This document shows, one piece after another, positions 1 through 5,444 of a DNA stretch of 7,601 nucleotides. Under the pieces are notes generated by a model. It saw only the letters and a program-made list of their open reading frames with translations, made no database searches and was not told the origin of the DNA. The stretch is from Actinomycetes bacterium (GTDB lineage: Bacteria > Actinomycetota > Actinomycetes > Actinomycetales > Cellulomonadaceae), in assembly GCA_023401045.1 (NCBI GenBank), contig JAEXEM010000461.1:1-7601 (forward strand), written 5' to 3'. A program made the position numbers and the translations under genes. How positions within the stretch are numbered: the stretch's first letter is position 1; each line of letters starts with the position of its first letter.

Positions 1-311
1 GTTCTGCTCCCGACGGCCCGTCGAGCGCGCTGCTCGCGGCCGCCGTCGGCTGGTCGCGGCGGCTCCGGCTGCCGCTCGTCGTGCTCGCGCTCGTCCTCGT
101 GGCGCTGCTCGGCGCGGCCCTCGCGGACCGCCTCCTCGGGGACGGTCACGTCCCCGAGGGCGGGACGACCATCGTGGCGGACTACCCTCGTGGCGGTGCG
201 GCGGGTGCGATGATGCCCGCAGAGCACGACGGGGGCAGCAGGTCCGACCTGGCAGACGCGGCGCGTACGACGCCTGCGCACCCTCGATCGACGGAAGTGA
301 AGGACGCCTAG
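1..311 (+). CDS. pknA: C-terminal end of a membrane protein, probably Ser/Thr kinase PknA (5' end outside window)
   Basis: The frame is open from the first full codon at base 3 to TAG at 309-311, giving about 102 residues. It shows an arginine-containing stretch (SRRLRLP), one clear hydrophobic helix (about residues 24-44, LPLVVLALVLVALLGAALA), then a hydrophilic Gly/Ala/Asp/Thr-rich tail of about 55 residues with no recognisable domain. The kinase domain, if present, lies upstream of the window. The PknA assignment is by context: in actinobacteria pknA directly precedes pknB and has a single C-terminal membrane helix. The stop overlaps the GTG of pknB (TAGTG), so the two are probably translated from one transcript. 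Codons in the tail (from about base 170) are less GC-biased at third positions (CCT, CGT, GGT, GCA) than in the helix, consistent with a weakly constrained disordered tail. An alternative is another one-TM protein of the same cluster. Confidence 0.7.
   Translation, partial: SAPDGPSSALLAAAVGWSRRLRLPLVVLALVLVALLGAALADRLLGDGHVPEGGTTIVADYPRGGAAGAMMPAEHDGGSRSDLADAARTTPAHPRSTEVKDA
134..159 (+). repeat. 10-bp perfect inverted repeat inside the end of the upstream gene
   Basis: CCTCGGGGAC (134-143) and GTCCCCGAGG (150-159) are exact reverse complements around a 6-base loop. The RNA would form a strong GC hairpin about 150 nt before the pknB start. It lies in coding sequence (LLGDGHVPEGG), so it may be accidental; an effect on read-through into pknB is only a possibility. 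Confidence 0.4.
300..304 (+). promoter_or_regulatory. Shine-Dalgarno site of pknB
   Basis: AAGGA ends 6 bases before the GTG at 311, which supports that start over the second GTG at 314 (9 bases away). The site lies inside the last codons of the upstream gene, as expected for translational coupling. Confidence 0.6.
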
Positions 312-2308
312 TGGTGGACGACGGATCCCGCATCCTGGCCGGCCGGTACCAGGTCGGCGAGCTCATCGGGCGCGGTGGCATGGCCGAGGTGCACATCGGC
401 CACGACACCCGCCTGGGTCGCACCGTGGCCATCAAGATCCTGCGCTCCGACCTCGCACGCGACCCGTCGTTCCAGAACCGGTTCCGGCGCGAGGCGCAGG
501 CTGCCGCGGCGCTCAACCACCCCGCGATCGTCGCGGTCTACGACACCGGTGAGGACGTCTTCACCGAGCCGACCGGCACGATCGCGCACGTGCCGTTCAT
601 CGTCATGGAGTACGTCGAGGGCCACACCGTGCGGGACATCCTGCGCGACGGCCACGCGGTGCCCATCGACGAGGCCGTGGAGATCACCGCCGGCGTCCTG
701 TCGGCGCTCGAGTACTCGCACCACGCAGGCATCGTCCACCGGGACATCAAGCCCGCGAACGTCATGATCACGCCGACCGGCGCCGTCAAGGTGATGGACT
801 TCGGCATCGCGCGGGCGGTCGCGGACTCCGCGGCGACGATGACGCAGACGCAGGCCGTCATCGGGACGGCGCAGTACCTGTCCCCCGAGCAGGCGCGCGG
901 CGAGCAGGTCGACGCCCGTTCCGACCTGTACTCCACCGGCTGCCTGCTCTTCGAGCTGCTCACCGGCCGTCCGCCGTTCGTCGGCGACTCGCCCGTCGCG
1001 GTCGCCTACCAGCACGTGCGCGAGATGCCGCCGGTCCCGAGCTCGATCGCGGCGGACGTCCCCGAGGCGCTCGACCGCATCACCCTCAAGGCGCTCGCCA
1101 AGGAGCGCGACGCGCGCTACTCGACGGCTGCGGAGTTCCGCGCCGACCTCGAGGCCGTGCTGCGCGGCGGGCACGTCGGTGCCCCGGCAGTCGGCGCCGC
1201 CCTCGCGACCGTGCCCGCGGCGGAGGCCACGCAGGTGATGGCACCGCCGATGGCCGCGACGCAGGCCATGCCGCCGCAGACGATGCCGTGGGGCGGCACC
1301 GGGATCGGTACCGCGCAGCAGCCCGCCGGCCCCGAGGAGGAGGAGAAGAAGCGCCCCTGGCTCATCTGGGTGCTCGCCGCGATCGCGGTCCTCGCCGTCG
1401 GTGGCATCGTCTTCGCCCTCATCAACAACGCCTCGCCGCCCGTGGAACCGACGACGACGGTCCCCGGCGTCGCCAACATGAGCGAGGAGGAGGCGTTTGC
1501 CGCGATCCGCGAGGCGGACCTGCTGCCCGTCCGTGCCGAGCAGGCGAGCGACGGCGTGCCGAAGGGCCAGGTCATCGGCACCGACCCGGCCGAGGGCACG
1601 GAGGTCGACAAGGAGACCGAGGTCAAGGTCTTCATCTCCACCGGTCCGTCCGAGGTCACCGTGCCCGACGTCTCCGGACGCACCGCCGAGGAGGCCGAGC
1701 GGCTCCTCGAGGAGGTCGGCCTCGCGGTGGCCGGGGCACCGAAGCCGGAGGACTCCCCGACCGTCGAGGAGGGGCGCGTGACGAAGACGGACCCCCCGGC
1801 CACCACCGCGGTCTCCGCCGGCACGAAGGTGACGCTCTACGTCTCGTCCGGGCAGGTCGTCGTCCCCTACGTCGTCGGGCAGAACGTCGAGGACGCGACG
1901 AAGGCGCTCCAGGACGCCGGGCTCCAGGTGAGCACGCGCGAGGTCGAGTCCGACCGCCCCGAGGGTGAGGTCGTCGCCCAGAGCCGTCCCGGCGGGCAGC
2001 CCGTGCCGCAGCGCACGGCGGTCACCCTCGACGTCGCGACGGCCCCCTCGACGGCGACCGTCCCCAACAACCTGCGGGGGCTCACCTACGACCAGGCCGT
2101 GCAGCTCCTCCAGGCGGCCGGGCTCACGTCGGTGCGCCGGGAGGACGTCGATTCCGACCTCGACGCCGGCACCGTCGTCTCGAGCGACCCGTCGAGCGGT
2201 ACCCGGATCGCCCGCGACCAGCAGGTGACGCTGCGGATCTCGAAGGGGCCGCGCAACGGCGGCAACGTCCCCACGCCGTCCCCGTCGGCGTCGTCGACGA
2301 CGGACTGA
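311..2308 (+). CDS. pknB: Membrane Ser/Thr protein kinase PknB with four PASTA domains
   Basis: Transmembrane eukaryote-like kinase of 665 residues that couples extracellular muropeptide sensing to phosphorylation of cell-wall and division proteins. The kinase domain (about 13-285) has the glycine loop GRGGMAEV (20-27), ATP lysine K42, catalytic HRD with D145 plus K147 and N150, DFG at 163-165 and the PEQARG segment. Activation-loop T178 and T180 (TQT) align with the autophosphorylated T171/T173 of M. tuberculosis PknB, so it should be an active RD kinase. A linker (286-348) rich in Ala, Pro, Met and Thr-Gln leads to an acidic-basic flank (EEEEKKR) and one TM helix (349-371). Four PASTA repeats follow outside (about 380-446, 447-514, 515-580, 581-647), then a Pro/Ser/Thr tail. 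GTG 311 was chosen for the overlap with the upstream TAG and the AAGGA site. It is convergent with pabA and ends just before a long hairpin. Confidence 0.96.
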   Translation: MVDDGSRILAGRYQVGELIGRGGMAEVHIGHDTRLGRTVAIKILRSDLARDPSFQNRFRREAQAAAALNHPAIVAVYDTGEDVFTEPTGTIAHVPFIVMEYVEGHTVRDILRDGHAVPIDEAVEITAGVLSALEYSHHAGIVHRDIKPANVMITPTGAVKVMDFGIARAVADSAATMTQTQAVIGTAQYLSPEQARGEQVDARSDLYSTGCLLFELLTGRPPFVGDSPVAVAYQHVREMPPVPSSIAADVPEALDRITLKALAKERDARYSTAAEFRADLEAVLRGGHVGAPAVGAALATVPAAEATQVMAPPMAATQAMPPQTMPWGGTGIGTAQQPAGPEEEEKKRPWLIWVLAAIAVLAVGGIVFALINNASPPVEPTTTVPGVANMSEEEAFAAIREADLLPVRAEQASDGVPKGQVIGTDPAEGTEVDKETEVKVFISTGPSEVTVPDVSGRTAEEAERLLEEVGLAVAGAPKPEDSPTVEEGRVTKTDPPATTAVSAGTKVTLYVSSGQVVVPYVVGQNVEDATKALQDAGLQVSTREVESDRPEGEVVAQSRPGGQPVPQRTAVTLDVATAPSTATVPNNLRGLTYDQAVQLLQAAGLTSVRREDVDSDLDAGTVVSSDPSSGTRIARDQQVTLRISKGPRNGGNVPTPSPSASSTTD

Positions 2309-2317
2309 CGCAGGAGC

Positions 2318-2354
2318 ACGACGGCCCGGTGACCTGAGGTCACCGGGCCGTCGT
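2318..2354. terminator. Bidirectional hairpin terminator between convergent pknB and pabA
   Basis: ACGACGGCCCGGTGACC (2318-2334) and its exact reverse complement (2338-2354) flank a TGA loop: a perfect 17-bp stem starting 9 bases after the pknB stop. No T-run follows on either strand, so this is the stem-only type common in high-GC genomes. Being symmetric and placed between two converging genes, it could end both transcripts. The rest of the 90-base spacer (2355-2398) shows nothing else. Confidence 0.8.
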
Positions 2355-2398
2355 CGTCCTCGGGGGGCGTCCTCGGGCGGCGCCCGCCGCCCGTCGAC

Positions 2399-3022
2399 TC
2401 AGAGCCGCACGAGCGGGTGCAGGCCCTCCGACCGCTGTACGGCTGCCTCGTCGCCGCAGACGGCCAGCCAGTTGGCGAGCAGACGGTGCCCGCCCTCGGT
2501 GAGCACCGACTCGGGGTGGAACTGCACGCCGTGCAGCGGCAGCTCGCGGTGCTGCAGCCCCATGACGATGCCGTGGGTCCGCGCGGTGACCTCGAGCTCG
2601 TCGGAGAACGTGCCGTCGACGACGGCCAGCGAGTGGTACCGCGTGGCCGTGAACGGCGTCGGCAGGCCGGACAGCACGCCCACCCCGTCGTGCTCGACCG
2701 GGCTCGTCTTGCCGTGCATGAGCTCGGGCGCGTGCGTCACCGTGCCGCCGAAGACCTCCCCGAGGGCCTGGTGGCCGAGGCACACGCCGAGCATGGGGGT
2801 GCCCGACGCGGCGCAGTCCCGGATGACCTGCATGCTCTGCCCGGCCTCCGCGGGCGTGCCCGGGCCCGGCGAGACGAGCACGCCGTCGTACTGCGCACGC
2901 TCGGCGGCGGGCGGCACGGCGTCGTTGCGCACGACGTCCGTCGTGGCGCCGAGCTGCTGCAGGTAGCCGACGATCGTGTAGACGAACGAGTCGTAGTTGT
3001 CGACGACGAGGATCCGGGTCAT
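2399..3022 (-). CDS. pabA: Aminodeoxychorismate/anthranilate synthase glutamine amidotransferase subunit (PabA/TrpG)
   Basis: Class I glutamine amidotransferase of 207 residues that releases ammonia from glutamine for the partner synthase (PabB for folate, TrpE for tryptophan). Visible motifs: N-terminal ILVVDNYDSF, oxyanion-loop PGPGTP (about 52-57), nucleophile elbow GVCLGHQ with C81, the YHSL segment, and HGVQFHPES giving H169 and E171 of the triad. The length is normal for the family. ATG 3022 shares its A with the TGA of the upstream small gene; a GTG one codon earlier (3025) is possible, but MTRILVVDNYDSF is the usual beginning. The equivalent M. tuberculosis gene next to pknB is named trpG; with no trp genes here I favour PabA or a dual-use subunit. 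The partner subunit is not in the window. It is the last gene of the minus-strand operon. Confidence 0.93.
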   Translation of the reverse strand: MTRILVVDNYDSFVYTIVGYLQQLGATTDVVRNDAVPPAAERAQYDGVLVSPGPGTPAEAGQSMQVIRDCAASGTPMLGVCLGHQALGEVFGGTVTHAPELMHGKTSPVEHDGVGVLSGLPTPFTATRYHSLAVVDGTFSDELEVTARTHGIVMGLQHRELPLHGVQFHPESVLTEGGHRLLANWLAVCGDEAAVQRSEGLHPLVRL

Positions 3023-3180
3023 CACTCACCCACCGTGGTGTCGTTGAACGGCATGTACGGGGCGACCGCGGGGTACACCCAGAGGAAGCAGGCGACGAGC
3101 ACCGCGGCCACGAGCGCCGCCGCGAGCAGGACCCGCACAGGCGTCGGCCCCGGCAGGTGCCGCCACAGCCATCCGTACAT
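3022..3180 (-). CDS. Small one-helix membrane protein of unknown function
   Basis: Protein of 52 residues. It begins MYGWLWRHLPGPTPVR, a basic and aromatic N-terminus with a PGPTPVR motif, followed by one hydrophobic helix (about 17-38, rich in Ala/Leu/Val and containing one Cys), then an outside-facing tail, YPAVAPYMPFNDTTVGE. I recall similar short proteins next to class E sortase and pabA in other actinobacteria, but no function is known to me. ATG 3180 is chosen because GGGAGG (3192-3187) sits 6 bases upstream; ATG 3183 leaves only 3 bases, and GTG 3207 would precede the ribosome site. The stop TGA overlaps the pabA ATG by one base, and the sortase ends 46 bases upstream, so it belongs to the same operon. 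Inferred topology is N-in, C-out. The conserved-looking PFND tail may be the functional part. Confidence 0.82.
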   Translation of the reverse strand: MYGWLWRHLPGPTPVRVLLAAALVAAVLVACFLWVYPAVAPYMPFNDTTVGE

Positions 3181-3186
3181 CATGAA

Positions 3187-3213
3187 CCTCCCGTCGCCCC
3201 GGTCCACGGGGCG
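3187..3213 (-). promoter_or_regulatory. Ribosome site of the small gene with an adjoining intercistronic hairpin
   Basis: GGGAGG at 3192-3187 fixes the small-gene start at 3180. Just upstream in the transcript, CGCCCCG and CGGGGCG (3213-3207 and 3201-3195) form a 7-bp GC stem with a 5-base loop, ending 2 bases before the ribosome site. It could modulate initiation or mark RNA processing after the sortase gene; this is inference. Confidence 0.45.
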
Positions 3214-3226
3214 TCCCGACCGCTGG

Positions 3227-3994
3227 TCATCCGAGCAGCACCGCCGGGGTGCCGCTCGAGACGGGCGCCCAGTGGTCGAGCACCCCGTGCACGACGTACC
3301 GCTCGCGTGCGGAGAACATCGGGTGGCACGTCGTCAGCGTGATGGACCGCTCGGTCGGCTCCTCGCCGGGCCGGTCCGGGACGGGTGCGATGACCGCGAC
3401 GTCCCGCGGGAGGACGACCTGGGTCGAGGTCACCCGGTAGACGTACCAGGTGTCCGCGGTGCGCACGACGACCGGGTCGCCCACCTCCAGCTCCTCGACG
3501 CGGTTGAAGGGCTTGCCGTAGGTCACCCGGTGCCCGGCGAGCGCGAAGTTGCCGACGCCCCCCGGCATCGCGGTGCCCTCGTAGTGGCCGATCCCGAGGG
3601 TGTCGAGGACGGCGCGGGACGTGCCCTGGCTCACCGGACGTGCGGGCTCGCCGGACCACCGCGGCACGATGAGCTGCGCGAAGCTCGTGCCGACCGCGGG
3701 TTCGGCGTCGATGACCGGCGGCTCGTCGTGGCGCGGCTCGGCGACGAGCAGGCCGGCGGCGTCCGGCTGGGCCGGCGGCGGCGCGAAGTCCATCTCCCGC
3801 ACGACCTCCGCCTGCGCGGCGTTCCCCTCGACGTCGGTCCACCACAGCTGCCACGCGAGGAACCCGAGGAGGAGCACGCCGAGGGTGATGAGCAGCTCCC
3901 CCAGCACCCCGACGACGGCGTAGCCGGCGCCGGCACCGCGGCGCGGTCGCGCGTGCGCCGGTGCGCGCCCCGCGCCCACGTCGACGGCGCTCAC
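3227..3994 (-). CDS. srtE: Class E sortase (transpeptidase)
   Basis: Membrane-bound cysteine transpeptidase of 255 residues; class E enzymes cleave LAxTG-type sorting signals and join surface proteins to peptidoglycan. N-terminal basic cytoplasmic segment (1-23), one TM helix (about 24-52, ending WQLWW), an extracellular linker rich in Ala, Pro, Asp and Glu (53-105), then the sortase barrel (about 106-248). Catalytic residues are H155 in LAGHR, C223 in TLTTCHP and R232 in ARERY; the TLxTC form and nine-residue Cys-to-Arg spacing fit the family. GTG 3994 overlaps the TGA of the DUF881 gene (GTGA), with GAGGAG (4008-4003) 8 bases upstream. No substrate with a sorting signal is encoded in the window, so this is likely a housekeeping sortase rather than a dedicated pilus enzyme. 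It lies in one operon with DUF881, the small membrane protein and pabA. Confidence 0.93.
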   Translation of the reverse strand: MSAVDVGAGRAPAHARPRRGAGAGYAVVGVLGELLITLGVLLLGFLAWQLWWTDVEGNAAQAEVVREMDFAPPPAQPDAAGLLVAEPRHDEPPVIDAEPAVGTSFAQLIVPRWSGEPARPVSQGTSRAVLDTLGIGHYEGTAMPGGVGNFALAGHRVTYGKPFNRVEELEVGDPVVVRTADTWYVYRVTSTQVVLPRDVAVIAPVPDRPGEEPTERSITLTTCHPMFSARERYVVHGVLDHWAPVSSGTPAVLLG

Positions 3995-4824
3995 CCGAGG
4001 CTCTCCTCACGGGCGGCCGGCGTGCCGCTGCCCGGCAGGGCCTCGACGTCGTCCGGGACCTGCGCCCACGTGAGCTCGGTGGCCCCGGAGTAGGCCGGGA
4101 GCGACACCGAGTCCCGCCGCTCGACGTCCCAGCCGAGGCCGAGCTGCCCGGCCTGGCGGACGTACGTCCGCACGTCGGGGTCGTCGTCGAGGGCGGCACG
4201 CAGCGCGTCGGGGTCACCGACGGCGCTGATGACGAACGGCGGGGAGTACATGCGGCCGTGCAGGCGCAGGACGTTGCCCTGGCACTGCACGCCGGTGGTC
4301 GAGACGACGCGCTGGTCCATGAGGCCCATGGCCTCGGCACCGCCGGCCCACAGCGCGTTCATCACCGCCTGGATGTCCTGCTGGTGGACGACGAGCAGGT
4401 CGACGTTGACGCCGTCGCGACGGGAGTCGATCGGGGCGTCGTCGAGCGCGACGACGAGCCCGCGCCCGCTCACCGGTACGGACCCACCGGCGACGAGGTC
4501 CCCCGGGGCGGGCGCGAGCGCGGGGCGCCCGGCGAGCGCGTTCTGCTCGGCGGTGAGCCGCTCGACCTCGGCCCGCAGCTCGTCGACCTCCCCGGAGAGC
4601 CGCTCGACCGTGGCGGCACGCTGCTGCGTGAGCTCGGACAGGTCGAGGGGGTGACGTGACCCCGCGTCGGCGGTGCGCGCGCTCACCGTGAAGAGGAGCC
4701 CCGAGAGCGCGAGGACGAGCCCGACCGTCACCGCGGCCCGCGCCCGGCGGGTGACCGGGCGGACCGTCCCGGCGGGCCGCCGGGAGGGCGTTCCGGGGGC
4801 CGCTCCGTGGCCGTGGTCTGTCAC
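3991..4824 (-). CDS. DUF881 family membrane protein with coiled coil
   Basis: Protein of 277 residues with a basic cytoplasmic N-terminus (1-29), one TM helix (about 30-48), a coiled coil (about 60-97; ELTQQRAATVERLSGEVDEL has heptad spacing), a Pro/Ala/Gly linker, then the DUF881 domain (about 118-250) recognised from GRGLVVALDDAP, VNVDLLVVHQQDIQAVMNAL, the Gly/Ala-rich turn, QRVVSTTGVQCQGN and YSPPFVISAVGDP. The family has no settled biochemical role; relatives lie in division and cell-wall gene clusters (Rv0012 between crgA and trpG; YlxW/YlxX in Firmicutes). The layout of short tail, TM and coiled coil resembles FtsB/DivIC-type proteins, so a divisome scaffold role is an inference. GTG 4824 is chosen because GGAGGGAG lies 7 bases upstream; an in-frame GTG at 4872 adds 16 residues of unremarkable sequence and lacks a ribosome site. 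First gene of the minus-strand operon. Confidence 0.9.
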   Translation of the reverse strand: MTDHGHGAAPGTPSRRPAGTVRPVTRRARAAVTVGLVLALSGLLFTVSARTADAGSRHPLDLSELTQQRAATVERLSGEVDELRAEVERLTAEQNALAGRPALAPAPGDLVAGGSVPVSGRGLVVALDDAPIDSRRDGVNVDLLVVHQQDIQAVMNALWAGGAEAMGLMDQRVVSTTGVQCQGNVLRLHGRMYSPPFVISAVGDPDALRAALDDDPDVRTYVRQAGQLGLGWDVERRDSVSLPAYSGATELTWAQVPDDVEALPGSGTPAAREESLG

Positions 4825-4828
4825 GCGA

Positions 4829-4836
4829 CTCCCTCC
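4829..4836 (-). promoter_or_regulatory. Shine-Dalgarno site deciding the DUF881 start
   Basis: GGAGGGAG reads 4836 to 4829 on the minus strand. The GGAGG core ends 7 bases before GTG 4824, whereas nothing comparable precedes GTG 4872. Confidence 0.75.
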
Positions 4837-4872
4837 GGGTGCATCCGCGCACGGGCGGCGGGACGACGGCAC

Positions 4873-4879
4873 TACGCTA
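4873..4879. promoter_or_regulatory. Candidate symmetric -10 element in the DUF881/crgA divergent spacer
   Basis: TACGCTA reads as TANNNT on both strands (TACGCT plus, TAGCGT minus), the actinobacterial -10 pattern. On the minus strand it would start RNA about 40-45 bases before GTG 4824; on the plus strand it would give crgA a leader of about 125 bases. No convincing -35 hexamer sits at 16-18 bases on either side. The call rests only on position and pattern. Confidence 0.35.
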
Positions 4880-4887
4880 GGTCACGT

Positions 4888-4902
4888 TCGGCGTCACGCC
4901 GA
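4888..4902. repeat. 15-base palindrome, possible operator in the divergent spacer
   Basis: TCGGCG (4888-4893) and CGCCGA (4897-4902) are exact reverse complements around TCA, starting 9 bases from the candidate -10 element. On the minus strand it covers the -35 position. It could bind a regulator of both genes; in sequence this GC-rich it could also be chance. Confidence 0.3.
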
Positions 4903-4997
4903 GACGGTCCGCGGGTGACGACGCCCGGTGTCCCGGGTGGCCGAGGGTCGACCGTCCGGGGGACGTCGACGGCCCGCGCCATCGCACCGTTGCAGAC

Positions 4998-5002
4998 AGG
5001 AG
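4998..5002 (+). promoter_or_regulatory. Shine-Dalgarno site of crgA
   Basis: AGGAG ends 8 bases before GTG 5011 and decides for that start over the long in-frame upstream extension. Confidence 0.75.
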
Positions 5003-5010
5003 CCCCGCCC

Positions 5011-5259
5011 GTGCCTGAGTCGAAGTCGCGCAAGAAGGCGGCGTACACCCCGCCGCCGACCAAGGCCTCGCCGCCCAAGCCCCTGCCGCGCTGGTTCCTG
5101 CCGGTCTCGCTCGGTCTCATGATCCTCGGGCTCGTGTGGCTCGTCGTCACGTACCTGTCGAGCGCCGCGTTCCCGATCCCGGGGATCTCGCAGTGGAACC
5201 TCGGGATCGGCTTCGCGATCATCATCGTCGGCTTCGGGATGCTGACGCGCTGGCGCTGA
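5011..5259 (+). CDS. crgA: Cell division protein CrgA
   Basis: Small actinobacterial divisome protein of 82 residues. In Mycobacterium it binds FtsZ, FtsQ and penicillin-binding proteins, and in Streptomyces it delays septation in aerial hyphae. Sequence: a charged and proline-rich cytoplasmic N-terminus (1-26; PESKSRKKAAYTPPP), TM1 (about 28-50), a short external loop with PIPGISQWN, and TM2 (about 62-79) ending TRWR. The spacing of PRW, GLVWLVVTYLS, WNLGIGF and GFGMLTRWR is typical of the family, and the length is normal. The GTG start is supported by AGGAG 8 bases upstream; the open frame continues upstream to ATG 4807, but that part is low-complexity and would overlap the DUF881 start. 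The gene is alone on the plus strand here, divergent from DUF881, and followed by a perfect hairpin. Confidence 0.95.
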   Translation: MPESKSRKKAAYTPPPTKASPPKPLPRWFLPVSLGLMILGLVWLVVTYLSSAAFPIPGISQWNLGIGFAIIIVGFGMLTRWR

Positions 5260-5271
5260 CCTGAGGTCCCC

Positions 5272-5287
5272 GGCGCCGCGCGGCGCC
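5272..5287. repeat. 16-base GC palindrome after crgA
   Basis: GGCGCCGCGCGGCGCC is self-complementary and lies 12 bases after the crgA stop, 4 bases before the main terminator hairpin. It may form a first small stem in the crgA 3' end; it is pure G+C, so chance is possible. Confidence 0.4.
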
Positions 5288-5291
5288 CTCC

Positions 5292-5326
5292 ACGAGGCTG
5301 TGAGCACCCGGTGCTCACAGCCTCGT
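5292..5326. terminator. Hairpin terminator after crgA
   Basis: Arms ACGAGGCTGTGAGCAC (5292-5307) and GTGCTCACAGCCTCGT (5311-5326) are exact reverse complements with a CCG loop: a 16-bp perfect stem 32 bases after the crgA stop. No T-run follows. Its position between crgA and the oppositely directed rhomboid gene allows it to act in both directions. Confidence 0.78.
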
Positions 5327-5378
5327 CCACATCGCCCGCAGTTCGTCGTCCACAACCCGTGCACAGAGCTGTGGATAA
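5323..5378. promoter_or_regulatory. Cluster of DnaA-box-like sites between crgA and the rhomboid gene
   Basis: TCGTCCACA occurs at 5323-5331 and again at 5346-5354. CCGTGCACA, a weaker match, is at 5357-5365. TGTGGATAA at 5370-5378 is the exact reverse complement of the DnaA box TTATCCACA. The first two differ by one base from TTGTCCACA, the box preferred in high-GC actinobacteria. The adjoining stretch (5370-5400) is more AT-rich than its surroundings. The locus is expected to be near oriC by synteny, but no dnaA or dnaN is in the window, so this is more likely an auxiliary DnaA-binding site than the origin itself. Confidence 0.45.
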
Positions 5379-5444
5379 CTACAGCGGTGTAATTCCACAC
5401 CTGTGAGCAGTGCTGGTGAGCGGTGTCGCCTCAGCCGGGACCGG

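Noticed and set aside
308..1174. A 288-codon minus-strand frame opposite the PknB kinase domain.
   Set aside because: Composition is a reverse shadow of kinase codons (runs of Arg, Asp, Val); no motif.
2417..4093. A 558-codon open frame on the plus strand across the pabA-sortase operon.
   Set aside because: It is antisense to three genes with clear catalytic motifs, is Arg/Val/Gly low-complexity, and has no ribosome site or recognisable domain; long antisense frames are usual at this GC content.
4825..4872. GTG 4872 as the DUF881 start.
   Set aside because: The GGAGGGAG site fits GTG 4824, and the candidate -10 at 4879-4874 leaves no room for a leader before 4872.
4807..5010. Upstream in-frame extension of crgA to ATG 4807.
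   Set aside because: Low-complexity, overlaps the DUF881 start region, and GTG 5011 has a proper AGGAG site and gives the normal CrgA length.
5260..5444. The spacer as the chromosomal origin oriC.
   Set aside because: Too short, few boxes, no dnaA or dnaN beside it; the canonical actinobacterial origin lies between those genes.
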